A stretch of 14,356 nt of DNA, taken from the NCBI GenBank assembly GCA_947470005.1, contig CANISA010000009.1:1-14356 (forward strand). The letters are read 5' to 3'. The stretch comes from Legionellaceae bacterium. GTDB taxonomy: Bacteria > Pseudomonadota > Gammaproteobacteria > Legionellales > Legionellaceae. Position numbers and translations under genes: made by a program. Below are positions 7,559-14,356 of this stretch, one piece after another. Numbering within the stretch: position 1 is the stretch's first letter; each line of letters opens with the position of its first letter. The notes below the pieces were generated by a model. The model was given only the letters and a program-made list of their open reading frames with translations. It was not told the origin of the DNA and did no database searches.

Positions 7559-8690
7559 CGGTTAATCGCCCTAAAGGAAAACGTATATGTACAATTAAAC
7601 CACTGCCAATGGCAGGGGACTCGAGACGTATTGTTGCATGGTGAAGCGCGCAAATTTGTTGCACAATTGCAAGCCCAAGCCCACTGCCCGTGCTTTTGTT
7701 GCCGAGAATACGAAAAAATCGCTCAAATACGCGAGCATGGAGTTCCGTGGCGATCCCTGGGCCTTGGTCCTGGACTTCAAGGATAACCTCATCATCGTTT
7801 GGGTAAATGCGTACGAGCACAAGCCCATCATCTGGACTGTAACGGATCGCGTTATCCACTAAATTACGAAGTAAAATACCCAGTGCGGTAGCATTTCCAC
7901 GAATCATGGGAGAGAGCCGTTCAGGTTGAAGTTCAATCTCAATACGTTTTTCTATGGCTGATGGCGCAAGCATAGCCAAGACATCACGCGCAATTCGAGT
8001 CAATTGAACCTTGTGCAGATCATCGGACTTGGATGTTTCAGGCACTAATTTACTCATCGTTAAAAGCTGCTGAACAATGTGAGTGCTGCGGTTAACACTT
8101 GTGATGAGTTTGTGGAGGGCAGCATTTTTTTCATTTTCATTACTCGTGTTCAATGCGACTTGAGCTTGTGTTTTAATCGCAGCTAAAGGGGTTCGAAGTT
8201 CGTGTGCCGCATCGGCAGCAAATCGTTTTTCACGATCAAATCCGTCTTGCAATCGAAAAAATAATTTATTCAACTCATCAATCAATGGCCTAATTTCTTG
8301 AGGGACCTCCTCAAGGCAAACCGGCTCCAAATGGCTGGGTGCTCGATTAGCCACTTCGATGGCAACGCGATCAAGGCTATCAAGTCCTCGACCAATGATG
8401 ATCCAAATAAGCAAACCGGAAAGAGGGAAGGTGAGGAGCATGATGTACAGGTCATCCACGGCTATACGCCAACCCAGCTCATGGCTGGATTCCTCATGCG
8501 CATCCAAACTAATGATCTGAACGCCGGGAGGGGTTGAACGAGACAGTGCGGTGACAGCCATCAAGGTGTCAACATGTTCCTGAATATCTTGCTTATCGAG
8601 GTAATAGTTACCAATAACGGTTAAGGATGTGGTCATCGTAATGGCCAACAACACATTAATAAGTAAAAATTTTCGTATGGATTTTTTCAA
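7551..8690 (-). CDS. Two-component sensor histidine kinase, PmrB/QseC-like, with a minimal periplasmic sensor
   Basis: Inner-membrane kinase that autophosphorylates and passes phosphate to the neighbouring response regulator. The 379 residues comprise a first membrane helix at about 10-29, a short periplasmic loop at about 30-80, a second helix at about 81-100, a HAMP-like linker, a HisKA domain with AAHELRTPLA (phospho-acceptor His163) and an ATPase domain. The N box is RNLVDN with Asn276/Asn280, G1 is DQGPG at 308-312, F is FERFF and G2 is GSGLGL at 335-340. The catalytic core resembles QseC/PmrB closely. The loop is much shorter than in QseC and holds the acidic/histidine cluster DAHEESSHE at 63-71. 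The start appears to be TTG at 8690; the next in-frame ATG would cut the first helix. No good ribosome-binding site is visible, and 60 bases separate it from the regulator. Signal unknown. Confidence 0.93.
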   Translation of the reverse strand: MKKSIRKFLLINVLLAITMTTSLTVIGNYYLDKQDIQEHVDTLMAVTALSRSTPPGVQIISLDAHEESSHELGWRIAVDDLYIMLLTFPLSGLLIWIIIGRGLDSLDRVAIEVANRAPSHLEPVCLEEVPQEIRPLIDELNKLFFRLQDGFDREKRFAADAAHELRTPLAAIKTQAQVALNTSNENEKNAALHKLITSVNRSTHIVQQLLTMSKLVPETSKSDDLHKVQLTRIARDVLAMLAPSAIEKRIEIELQPERLSPMIRGNATALGILLRNLVDNAIRYSPDDGLVLVRIYPNDDEVILEVQDQGPGIATELHARVFERFFRILGNKSTGSGLGLAIVQQICALHHATIRLESPAIGSGLIVHIRFPLGRLTDE

Positions 8691-8713
8691 AGAAAGGCCC
8701 GTTATTTCCTTCG

Positions 8714-8734
8714 TCCCGCGGTGTAGAGGCGGGA
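8714..8734 (-). other. Intergenic hairpin between regulator and kinase genes
   Basis: TCCCGC and GCGGGA form a six-pair GC-rich stem with a 9-base loop, 24 bases ahead of the TTG start of the kinase. There is no T run, so it is not a classic terminator. It could lower or couple kinase translation, or stabilise the upstream mRNA end; function is inferred only. Confidence 0.4.
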
Positions 8735-8750
8735 TCTAATCATGGCATAC

Positions 8751-9422
8751 CTACGTGTTGTTTTCATTTTTTTCTGCCATATATCCTACACCACGAATGG
8801 TGCGGATAAAATTCGCATTGAGTTTTTTTCGCAGGTTATGAATGTGCACCTCAAGCGCGTTACTATCCACATCTTCATCCCAACCATAGATGCTTTGCAT
8901 CAGTTGGTCGCGAGAGAGGGCATGACCGTTGTTTTCGAGCAGCTTTTGAAGCAAGGCAAATTCCCGTCGAGGGACATTAATCAATTGCTCGTTCTGCATG
9001 ACAGTATGTGCCGCTGGATCGAGCGTGATGTTTTGATATTGAATGACGGTGTCTGCTCGCCCCTGTGAACGCCTAATCAGTGCTCGCACGCGAGCACTGA
9101 GCTCATTCAGGTCAAAGGGCTTTATCATGTAATCATCAGCCCCCATATCAAGACCTTGCACCCGATTCTCAATGGACTCACGCGCGGTGAGAATAATCAC
9201 GGGTGTTAAGTCGCCCGTTTGTCGAATAAGTTGCAGCAATCGAAGCCCGGACAGTTTGGGCAAACCTAAATCTAAAATAACCAGTTCAAATGATTCAGAA
9301 CGAAGTGCTGTTCGAGCCGTTTCTCCATCCTTCAGCCAATCAACAATATAACCAAATTGAGTCAGCCCGGTTTTGATCGCATCGCCCAGCAGTTCGTCAT
9401 CTTCAACCAGCAATAAACGCAT
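8751..9422 (-). CDS. OmpR-family response regulator, PmrA/QseB-like
   Basis: Cytoplasmic DNA-binding regulator, partner of the kinase just downstream. It has 223 residues, standard for the family. The receiver domain (1-120) has the acidic pocket VEDDE (Asp8/Asp9), phospho-acceptor Asp51 in LVILDLGLPK, Thr79 and Lys101 in MIKPFD. The C-terminal winged-helix domain (about 125-220) has the motifs RREFALLQKLLENNG, LSRDQLM, and NALEVHIHNLRKKL ending in IRTIRGVGYM. It starts with ATG at 9422, with GGGAG 8 bases upstream, 17 bases after the yciB stop. In Legionella and Coxiella, PmrA of this type controls type IV secretion and effector genes; whether this protein is that orthologue cannot be settled here, so no symbol is given. 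I found no tandem TTAAT PmrA-type box in the window. Confidence 0.95.
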   Translation of the reverse strand: MRLLLVEDDELLGDAIKTGLTQFGYIVDWLKDGETARTALRSESFELVILDLGLPKLSGLRLLQLIRQTGDLTPVIILTARESIENRVQGLDMGADDYMIKPFDLNELSARVRALIRRSQGRADTVIQYQNITLDPAAHTVMQNEQLINVPRREFALLQKLLENNGHALSRDQLMQSIYGWDEDVDSNALEVHIHNLRKKLNANFIRTIRGVGYMAEKNENNT

Positions 9423-9439
9423 GCTTGCTCCCTAAGGTC

Positions 9440-9997
9440 TCATCGATCACGAACGCGATGTTTTAGTTCCTTAACGGTGATGTGTTTTGTGAGGTAAATA
9501 GCCTGAATGAAAACAAAAAGCAGGGTAAGTCCCACACCACCAAATAACTTAAACGTCACCCAAAAATCGGTGTCATACGTGTAAGCCACGTAGAGGTTAA
9601 TTCCACCCATAATAACAAAAAAAGCAGACCAGGCATAATTTAACCGATACCATATTTTTGTTGGCAAATCAATATTTCCTTCCATCATTTTTTGAATAAG
9701 GGGTTTTTTTCCTAGGAAAGATGAGCTGAGAAAGAGCAAGGATGAAAACCAATAAATCCCCGTGGGTTTCCATTTAATAAACCAAGGATTTTGGAAAATG
9801 AGGGTCGCACTGCCAAGCACTACAATTAACGTTAGGCTAATCAAATGCATTTTTTCATAACGTTGGTGTTTAAGTCGGTACAACACAACTTGCAGAACGG
9901 CAGCAACCATTGCAGCTGCCGTCGCATTGTATATCCCAAACCATTTATAACAGCCAAAAAAAACAAGAATAGGGAAGAAATCAAATAATAGCTTCAT
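9440..9997 (-). CDS. yciB: Inner-membrane septation protein A (YciB/IspZ family)
   Basis: Polytopic inner-membrane protein involved in envelope integrity and septation, reported to interact with elongation and division factors; exact biochemistry is unclear. The 185 residues (E. coli has about 179) contain about five hydrophobic helices. Family blocks are MKLLFDFFPILVFF at the N-terminus, EKMHLISLTLIV, NPWFIKWKPTGIYW, KKPLIQKMM and KIWYRLNYAWSAFF. The frame also has an ATG at 10042, 15 codons earlier, but the family starts at MK-L-DF-P. The longer start would lie within the predicted -10 promoter element, so the ATG at 9997 is preferred. It is first in a leftward run ahead of the regulator, kinase and folD genes. 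Confidence 0.93.
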   Translation of the reverse strand: MKLLFDFFPILVFFGCYKWFGIYNATAAAMVAAVLQVVLYRLKHQRYEKMHLISLTLIVVLGSATLIFQNPWFIKWKPTGIYWFSSLLFLSSSFLGKKPLIQKMMEGNIDLPTKIWYRLNYAWSAFFVIMGGINLYVAYTYDTDFWVTFKLFGGVGLTLLFVFIQAIYLTKHITVKELKHRVRDR

Positions 9998-10032
9998 TGA
10001 ATTCGCTTTCGGATGATTGAATTTAGGAACAG

Positions 10033-10041
10033 AGTATACCA
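10033..10041 (-). promoter_or_regulatory. Extended -10 promoter for the yciB operon
   Basis: On the minus strand, TGG-TATACT forms an extended -10 element (TGnTATACT). No convincing -35 is present at 16-18 bases, which is tolerated by extended -10 promoters. Transcription would start near 10026, about 29 bases before the chosen yciB start. Confidence 0.55.
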
Positions 10042-10103
10042 TAAGTAATTAAAGATACGTTCACACCGCTTGTTTACCTCCCATGGGTTAATGGGGTTGA
10101 TTA

Positions 10104-10132
10104 AAGACATAAACCACAGGACCTGTTAGAAT
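10104..10132 (+). promoter_or_regulatory. Promoter of the ccm operon
   Basis: AAGACA (10104-10109), 17 bases, then TAGAAT (10127-10132) preceded by TG at 10124-10125, an extended -10. Transcription would start near 10139, leaving a leader of about 26 bases before ccmC. With the leftward promoter at 10033-10041 this makes the 167-base gap a divergent promoter region. Confidence 0.6.
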
Positions 10133-10164
10133 GATGGGCTCTTCGACTGAGCTTATCGTTTCCT

Positions 10165-10911
10165 ATGTGGACGTTTCTATATCAATTAGCCTCTCCAAAA
10201 ACATTTTATCAGCGCACTGAGCGGTGGATCCCGTGGCTTTTGGCGGCGGCTTTCTTCGCTTTTTCGGTGGGTGCTGTTTGGGGATTAATTTTTGCGCCGC
10301 CTGATTATCAACAAGGTGACGCGTTTCGAATCATCTACGTGCATGTCCCTTGTGCTTTTTTATCCATGGCGTTGTATGGGGCGATGGGTTTTTTGAGTCT
10401 GTTGTTGTTGGTTTGGCGAATCAAACTGGCTGGAATGATGATCGCGTTGTTTGCCGAAGTGGGTGCTGCGATGACGTTGATGGCCCTGGTAACCGGAAGT
10501 ATTTGGGGAAAGCCCATGTGGGGGACGTGGTGGATTTGGGACGCGCGTCTAACGTCTGAATTGATTTTGTTGCTTCTTTATTTGGCTATTTTAGCCACCC
10601 ATCATGCGTATCAAAACAAAGACCAAGGCGATAAGCTCATTGCCATGCTCACCTTGGTTGGTTTGATCGATCTGCCGATTATTCATTATTCGGTGTCGTG
10701 GTGGAATACCTTACACCAAGGCGCTACGTTTTCACTTTTTGCAAAGCCCCATCTGGATGGAAGCATGTTGCCGCCGTTATTTTTTATGTTGGTAGGCTTT
10801 GGATTATATTGCACGGGCCTTATTTTGCTGCGCGCGCGCGATGCGCTGTTGTGGCGTGAGCGTCGGCAACGGTGGGTGCAGGCGCTGCTGGAGAAAGGGG
10901 CACAGGTATGA
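10165..10911 (+). CDS. ccmC: Heme export/handling protein CcmC
   Basis: Integral inner-membrane protein of system I cytochrome c maturation. It binds heme at the periplasmic face and presents it to CcmE. The 248 residues contain about six membrane helices. The tryptophan-rich heme-handling (WWD) motif is WGTWWIWDARLT at about 119-130, and the conserved axial histidines fall at His60 and His184 (NTLHQG), the same numbers as in E. coli CcmC. The N-terminus MWTFLYQLASP aligns with the family, supporting this start even though no strong ribosome-binding site precedes it. It is the first gene of the ccm operon here; ccmA and ccmB, usually just upstream, are replaced by a promoter and the divergent yciB. 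The stop overlaps ccmD by ATGA. Confidence 0.97.
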   Translation: MWTFLYQLASPKTFYQRTERWIPWLLAAAFFAFSVGAVWGLIFAPPDYQQGDAFRIIYVHVPCAFLSMALYGAMGFLSLLLLVWRIKLAGMMIALFAEVGAAMTLMALVTGSIWGKPMWGTWWIWDARLTSELILLLLYLAILATHHAYQNKDQGDKLIAMLTLVGLIDLPIIHYSVSWWNTLHQGATFSLFAKPHLDGSMLPPLFFMLVGFGLYCTGLILLRARDALLWRERRQRWVQALLEKGAQV

Positions 10912-11072
10912 ATCACGTGATGGTCTGGTTTTCTATGGGGGGCTATGGGCCTTATGTGTGGTCGACCTATGGTTTGGTCTTCGCCGTCTTAGGTTTGAGT
11001 CTTTTCCGAGCGAGAAGTTTGCGTCTTCGAACCAGGCGTTTATTGCAACACTGGTTTAATCGAGTGTCCTGA
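10908..11072 (+). CDS. ccmD: Heme exporter protein CcmD
   Basis: Small single-span membrane protein that stabilises the CcmC-CcmE heme complex and is needed for release of holo-CcmE. The 54 residues begin MNHVMVWFSMGGYGPYVW; the F-MGGYG-YVW block followed by a hydrophobic helix and a basic tail (RARSLRLRTRR) is typical. Another in-frame start exists further upstream, but the ATG at 10908 overlaps the ccmC stop (ATGA) and places the MGGYG motif correctly. The TGA shares one base with the ccmE ATG (TGATG). Confidence 0.93.
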   Translation: MNHVMVWFSMGGYGPYVWSTYGLVFAVLGLSLFRARSLRLRTRRLLQHWFNRVS

Positions 11073-11509
11073 TGCATCCTGTCCGTCGTCGAAAAATGCT
11101 GGTGGTGGTCCTTTCAGTCCTGGTGCTTGGGTTAGTCGCGGGGCTTGTGTTGTACGCGTTACGTCAAAACATCAGTTTATTTTATACCCCAACGGAGCTT
11201 GCCGCGGGCCTCGCTCCGCGCGATCACCCCATTCGCCTGGGGGGGATGGTGGTTGAGGGAAGCATTGTGAGAGAAAGCAATTTGACTGTTCGATTTCAGA
11301 TTACTGATTACCATGACACCATTGCTGTTATTTACCAAGGTATTTTGCCCGATCTTTTTCGGGAAGGAAAAGGGATTGTGGCTCAAGGTGTTTGGTTGGG
11401 TCAGCAGCAGTTCCAAGCGAGCAGTGTGTTGGCGAAGCACGATGAAAATTACATGCCGCCAGAGGTGAAGGATGCGCTAGCTAAACAGGGCTCACGAGGG
11501 AGTATTTAA
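11072..11509 (+). CDS. ccmE: Cytochrome c-type biogenesis heme chaperone CcmE
   Basis: Periplasmic, membrane-anchored chaperone that binds heme covalently through a histidine and delivers it to the CcmF/CcmH ligase. The 145 residues comprise a basic N-terminus (HPVRRRK), a membrane anchor at about 9-30 and an OB-fold domain. The heme-binding signature LAKHDENYMPPEV has the covalent His123 and the nearby Tyr127 (E. coli His130/Tyr134). The start codon overlaps the ccmD stop by one base. Length and motifs are normal; the short tail after PPEV is variable in the family. Confidence 0.97.
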   Translation: MHPVRRRKMLVVVLSVLVLGLVAGLVLYALRQNISLFYTPTELAAGLAPRDHPIRLGGMVVEGSIVRESNLTVRFQITDYHDTIAVIYQGILPDLFREGKGIVAQGVWLGQQQFQASSVLAKHDENYMPPEVKDALAKQGSRGSI

Positions 11510-11513
11510 ACGC

Positions 11514-13457
11514 ATGATTGCTGAGATAGGCCTCTTTTTATTAATTCTCGCGCTGCTTTTTTCAACCTTGTTGATGGTCATCCCAACCCTTGGTTTAGTG
11601 CGCGGTAAATCAGATTGGCAAGCAGCGGCTACGGTTTATGTCTGTGGGCAATTTGTTTGTGTCGCACTGGCCTATCTGTGTTTAACGGCATGTTTTTTGC
11701 GTGATGATTTTACAGTGACCTACGTTTTGCTGAATTCGAGTGTCGCTTTGCCTTGGCTCTATAAATTATGCGCAGTATGGGGGGGGCATGAGGGCTCCAT
11801 GTTGTTGTGGGTGGCGGTATTAAGCACCTGGATGCTTGCCGTGTGTTTTTTAAGTAACACCCTCGATGAAGGTCTTCGCGTGCGTGTTCTCGTGGTCCTG
11901 GGCGCGCTTAGTATTGGGTTTCTTTTGTTTTTACTGGCGACCTCTAATCCGTTTTCACGGCAATTTGAGCTGCTTCATAGCACGGGGCGTGATCTCAATC
12001 CCCTGTTGCAAGATCCAGGCTTTTTATTCCACCCTCCTATGCTCTATATGGGGTATGTTGGGTTTTCAGTGGCGTTTGCGTTTGCACTTGCGGCCTTGTG
12101 GATGGGTCGACTCGAATCGGCTTGGGCTAAATGGACGCGCCCGTGGACGTTGGCTGCGTGGTGCTGTTTAACCGCAGGAATCACCTTGGGTAGTTGGTGG
12201 GCTTACCGTGAACTTGGTTGGGGTGGGTGGTGGTTTTGGGATCCGGTTGAAAACGCATCGTTCATGCCATGGCTCTTAGGCACAGCCTTGCTGCATTCGC
12301 TCGCCGTGAATGAAAAACGTCAGCAACTGAATGCATGGACGTTACTGTTGGCGATTGGCACCTTTTCATTAAGTTTAATTGGTACTTTTTTGGTGCGCTC
12401 AGGCGTCTTGGTTTCAGTTCATGCCTTCGCGGTTGACCCCGCGCGCGGTTTGTATATTTTAATTTTTTTGTTGGTGCTGATTGGCGGCTCCCTTCTCGTG
12501 TTTGCACTGCGTGCTCACGCGTTGTCCACGACGAGCAAGCTTCCTCCCGTGTCGAGAGAAGGGGCCCTGCTATTAAATAACGTGTTTCTATCGGTGACCA
12601 TGCTGACAGTCCTTCTGGGAACGGTGTATCCGTTGTTGGTTGATGGATTGGGGTTAGGCAAATTATCTGTTGGTGCGCCTTATTTTAACGCAGTGTTTGT
12701 GCCGTTGATGATTCCCTTATTGCTGTTGATGGGGATAGGTCTTCATGTGCGTTGGCAACGCGATAATTTAAAATCCGTGCTGATGCGGTTGCGGGGAGCA
12801 ATGGGACTTAGCCTTCTGCTGCCCTGCCTCCTGTTGGGATGGACGAAAACGTCGTTTAACCTGTCCGTTTTTTTTGGGCTGGTGTTGGCTTTTTGGATCA
12901 TCCTTAGTACAGGTCAAGCGTGTATTCAGCGATTAAAACAACGCGGTATTCGCGGATTTGGACAAGCTTATTTAGGGATGTTGGTGGCCCACACGGGTGT
13001 TGCGTTGACGGTCATCGGCATTGCCGTATCCTCAGGTTTTGGGGTGCAGCAAGACGTTAAAATGATTCCCGGTGAACACCTGATGTTGGCTGGTTATCGC
13101 ATTGAGTTTGTGAGTGAATCAAGCCTAACGGGCCCGAATTACCACGGCACCAAAGGGTGCTTTAAAATTAACTTAGGCGCGCAAGCGCACATTATTTTTC
13201 CGGAAAAGCGAGTGTATGATATTGGACAAATGGCAATGACGGATTCAGCCATTGATGTCAATTTGTTTCGCGATCTCTATGTTGCCTTAGGTGAACCCTT
13301 AGGGGGAGGGGCTTGGTCGGTCCGATTGTACTATAAGCCATTCGTTCGCTGGATTTGGGGCGGAGGATTTTTTATGGTCCTCGGTGGATTATTGGCGTTG
13401 ACGGACCGACGTTACGGGGCGCGCTCCTGTCAACGTGGGCAGGGAGCTTCTGCATGA
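11514..13457 (+). CDS. ccmF: Cytochrome c heme lyase subunit CcmF
   Basis: Large inner-membrane protein, the core of the cytochrome c synthetase: it receives heme from holo-CcmE and ligates it to apocytochrome CXXCH motifs with CcmH. The 647 residues match the usual length, with about 14-15 membrane helices. The WWD heme motif WGGWWFWDPVENASFMPW is at about 236-253. The conserved histidines are His173 (FHPPM), His261, His303 and His493 (VAHTG), matching E. coli positions 173, 261, 303 and 491. The periplasmic C-terminal loop (about 510-610) is present and ends in a final helix. It starts 4 bases after the ccmE stop; its TGA overlaps the ccmG ATG (ATGA). Confidence 0.97.
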   Translation: MIAEIGLFLLILALLFSTLLMVIPTLGLVRGKSDWQAAATVYVCGQFVCVALAYLCLTACFLRDDFTVTYVLLNSSVALPWLYKLCAVWGGHEGSMLLWVAVLSTWMLAVCFLSNTLDEGLRVRVLVVLGALSIGFLLFLLATSNPFSRQFELLHSTGRDLNPLLQDPGFLFHPPMLYMGYVGFSVAFAFALAALWMGRLESAWAKWTRPWTLAAWCCLTAGITLGSWWAYRELGWGGWWFWDPVENASFMPWLLGTALLHSLAVNEKRQQLNAWTLLLAIGTFSLSLIGTFLVRSGVLVSVHAFAVDPARGLYILIFLLVLIGGSLLVFALRAHALSTTSKLPPVSREGALLLNNVFLSVTMLTVLLGTVYPLLVDGLGLGKLSVGAPYFNAVFVPLMIPLLLLMGIGLHVRWQRDNLKSVLMRLRGAMGLSLLLPCLLLGWTKTSFNLSVFFGLVLAFWIILSTGQACIQRLKQRGIRGFGQAYLGMLVAHTGVALTVIGIAVSSGFGVQQDVKMIPGEHLMLAGYRIEFVSESSLTGPNYHGTKGCFKINLGAQAHIIFPEKRVYDIGQMAMTDSAIDVNLFRDLYVALGEPLGGGAWSVRLYYKPFVRWIWGGGFFMVLGGLLALTDRRYGARSCQRGQGASA

Positions 13458-13987
13458 GTGGGCTTTCTTGGCGTTTGATTCCGTTTGTGCTGTTTATTTT
13501 ATTAGGCGCTTTTTTTTGGCGTGGACTCTCTCTCGACCCACAAAAGTTACCGTCCATGCAACTCGGTCAATCGCTACCAGCGTTTAAGTTACCCACCTTG
13601 GAGGGAGCACCCCCGTTTTTATCAGCACGTGATATGAAAGGTCATGTAGCCATACTTAACGTGTGGGCCAGTTGGTGTGCGACGTGTGCAGAAGAACAAC
13701 TTTTTTTATTAACATTAGCACACGAAGGCGTGGCTATTTATGGCTTAAATTATAAAGATGCCCCCGCGGATGCCAAGCAATGGCTGTCACAATGGGGTAA
13801 TCCCTACGTGCTGACAGGAAGCGATCGCAATGGGCACGTAGCAATCGATTTAGGTGTTTATGGTGCACCAGAAACATTTTTGGTGGATGAGGAAGGGATC
13901 ATTCGTTATCGACACGTAGGCGCACTCAACGCAACGGTTTGGCGAGACGTATTTGTTCCCAAAATACAAGCACTGGAGCATGCATGA
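13454..13987 (+). CDS. ccmG: Thiol:disulfide interchange protein CcmG (DsbE)
   Basis: Membrane-anchored periplasmic thioredoxin-like protein that keeps the CXXCH cysteines of apocytochrome c, or CcmH, reduced. The 177 residues have an N-terminal anchor at about 8-22 and a thioredoxin fold. The active site WCATC has Cys75 and Cys78; family members more often have a proline in this loop (WCPTC/WCPSC). GLNYKDAP, conserved in CcmG, and the cis-proline segment YGAPETF are present, followed by RHVGAL. An in-frame upstream start at 13355 lies deep inside ccmF; the ATG at 13454 overlaps the ccmF stop and yields the normal length. The stop overlaps the ccmH ATG. Confidence 0.95.
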   Translation: MSGLSWRLIPFVLFILLGAFFWRGLSLDPQKLPSMQLGQSLPAFKLPTLEGAPPFLSARDMKGHVAILNVWASWCATCAEEQLFLLTLAHEGVAIYGLNYKDAPADAKQWLSQWGNPYVLTGSDRNGHVAIDLGVYGAPETFLVDEEGIIRYRHVGALNATVWRDVFVPKIQALEHA

Positions 13988-14356
13988 TAAGAGGCTTTTT
14001 CGGATTTTTCTTTCTTCTATGCCTGTCGCTACATCCTGCACTAGCCACGGATTTATATCCTTTTGATAGCCCTAAACAAAGCGCACAATTTCATCATTTA
14101 CTTCGCGATCTACGCTGCCTTGTGTGTCAAAATCAAGATTTGGTGGACTCAAATGCGGGCCTTGCGAACGATCTGCGCGAAGAAGTCTATACCCTCATTC
14201 AGGACGGAAAAAGCGATGATGACATCATCCATTACTTGACGGCACGTTACGGCGATTTTATTTTATTTAAACCTCCCGTTAAAGGCATTACGGCGCTTCT
14301 TTGGTGTGGGCCGGTGTTCTTTTTATTGATTGGACTTCTTATTTTTAAGCGAACAA
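13984..14356 (+). CDS. ccmH: Cytochrome c maturation protein CcmH (3' end outside window)
   Basis: Periplasmic, membrane-anchored thiol oxidoreductase acting with CcmG and CcmF in apocytochrome c reduction and heme ligation. The first 124 codons are visible. There is a signal peptide at about 1-21 ending ALA, then the signature LRCLVCQNQ with Cys45 and Cys48, then DSNAGLANDLREEV, GKSDDDIIHYL and RYGDFILFKPP, all typical. A C-terminal membrane helix (LLWCGPVFFLLIGLLIF) is being entered when the window ends. The ATG at 13984 overlaps the ccmG stop by four bases. Whether it is a short CcmH followed by ccmI or a fused CcmH/CcmI cannot be seen. Confidence 0.95.
   Translation, partial: MIRGFFGFFFLLCLSLHPALATDLYPFDSPKQSAQFHHLLRDLRCLVCQNQDLVDSNAGLANDLREEVYTLIQDGKSDDDIIHYLTARYGDFILFKPPVKGITALLWCGPVFFLLIGLLIFKRT

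Noticed and set aside
10086..10102. Possible PmrA box (TTAAT, then TTGAT) in front of ccmC
   Set aside because: The two half-sites are 9 bases apart instead of 11 and the second is imperfect; no tandem box with correct spacing was found anywhere in the window.
13355..13453. N-terminal extension of ccmG by 33 codons
   Set aside because: It lies within ccmF; the ATG at 13454 overlaps the ccmF stop and gives the normal CcmG length and membrane anchor.

Overview
The window looks like a piece of a gammaproteobacterial chromosome of moderate GC, most plausibly from the Legionellales (Legionella/Coxiella/Berkiella type). That placement rests on three things. The cell-division and cytochrome c maturation proteins are clearly gammaproteobacterial. 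The two-component pair is of the PmrA/PmrB-QseB/QseC class. The partial first gene resembles, from memory only, accessory proteins of that order. No RNA gene, CRISPR array or complete mobile element was seen.

Layout. (1) Positions 1-1476 (+) hold the 3' part of a large unrecognised gene, closed by a strong intrinsic terminator at 1491-1520. (2) Positions 1555-6494 (-) hold the first part of the dcw (division/cell wall) cluster, in transcription order mraZ-rsmH-ftsL-ftsI-murE. It has a good sigma70-type promoter and a cluster of MraZ-like boxes in front of mraZ, and rsmH to murE are joined by 4-base ATGA overlaps. The cluster stops after murE instead of continuing into murF/mraY. (3) Positions 6495-6682 are intergenic and contain a short sequence resembling an IS6-family terminal repeat. 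(4) Positions 6683-9997 (-) hold a probable operon yciB - response regulator - histidine kinase - folD. (5) Positions 9998-10164 are a divergent promoter region. (6) From 10165 to the end (+) lies the cytochrome c maturation operon ccmC-ccmD-ccmE-ccmF-ccmG-ccmH, with ccmH cut by the window edge. The genes are tightly overlapped, but ccmA and ccmB are not in front of ccmC.

How the genes work together. The dcw genes control and build septal peptidoglycan: MurE makes the precursor, FtsI cross-links it, FtsL assembles the divisome, RsmH modifies 16S rRNA, and MraZ represses the cluster. The Ccm proteins move heme to the periplasmic side (CcmC/D/E), reduce apocytochrome c (CcmG/H) and ligate heme (CcmF/H). 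The two-component system probably senses an envelope signal. YciB is an envelope/septation membrane protein, and FolD makes one-carbon folates.

Most of the window is ordinary housekeeping DNA. The points most worth a second look are the unrecognised, microduplication-bearing first gene, the direct-plus-inverted MraZ boxes, the minimal sensor domain of the kinase, the dcw break after murE, and the missing ccmAB. I did not find convincing evidence of a wholly new multi-gene system.
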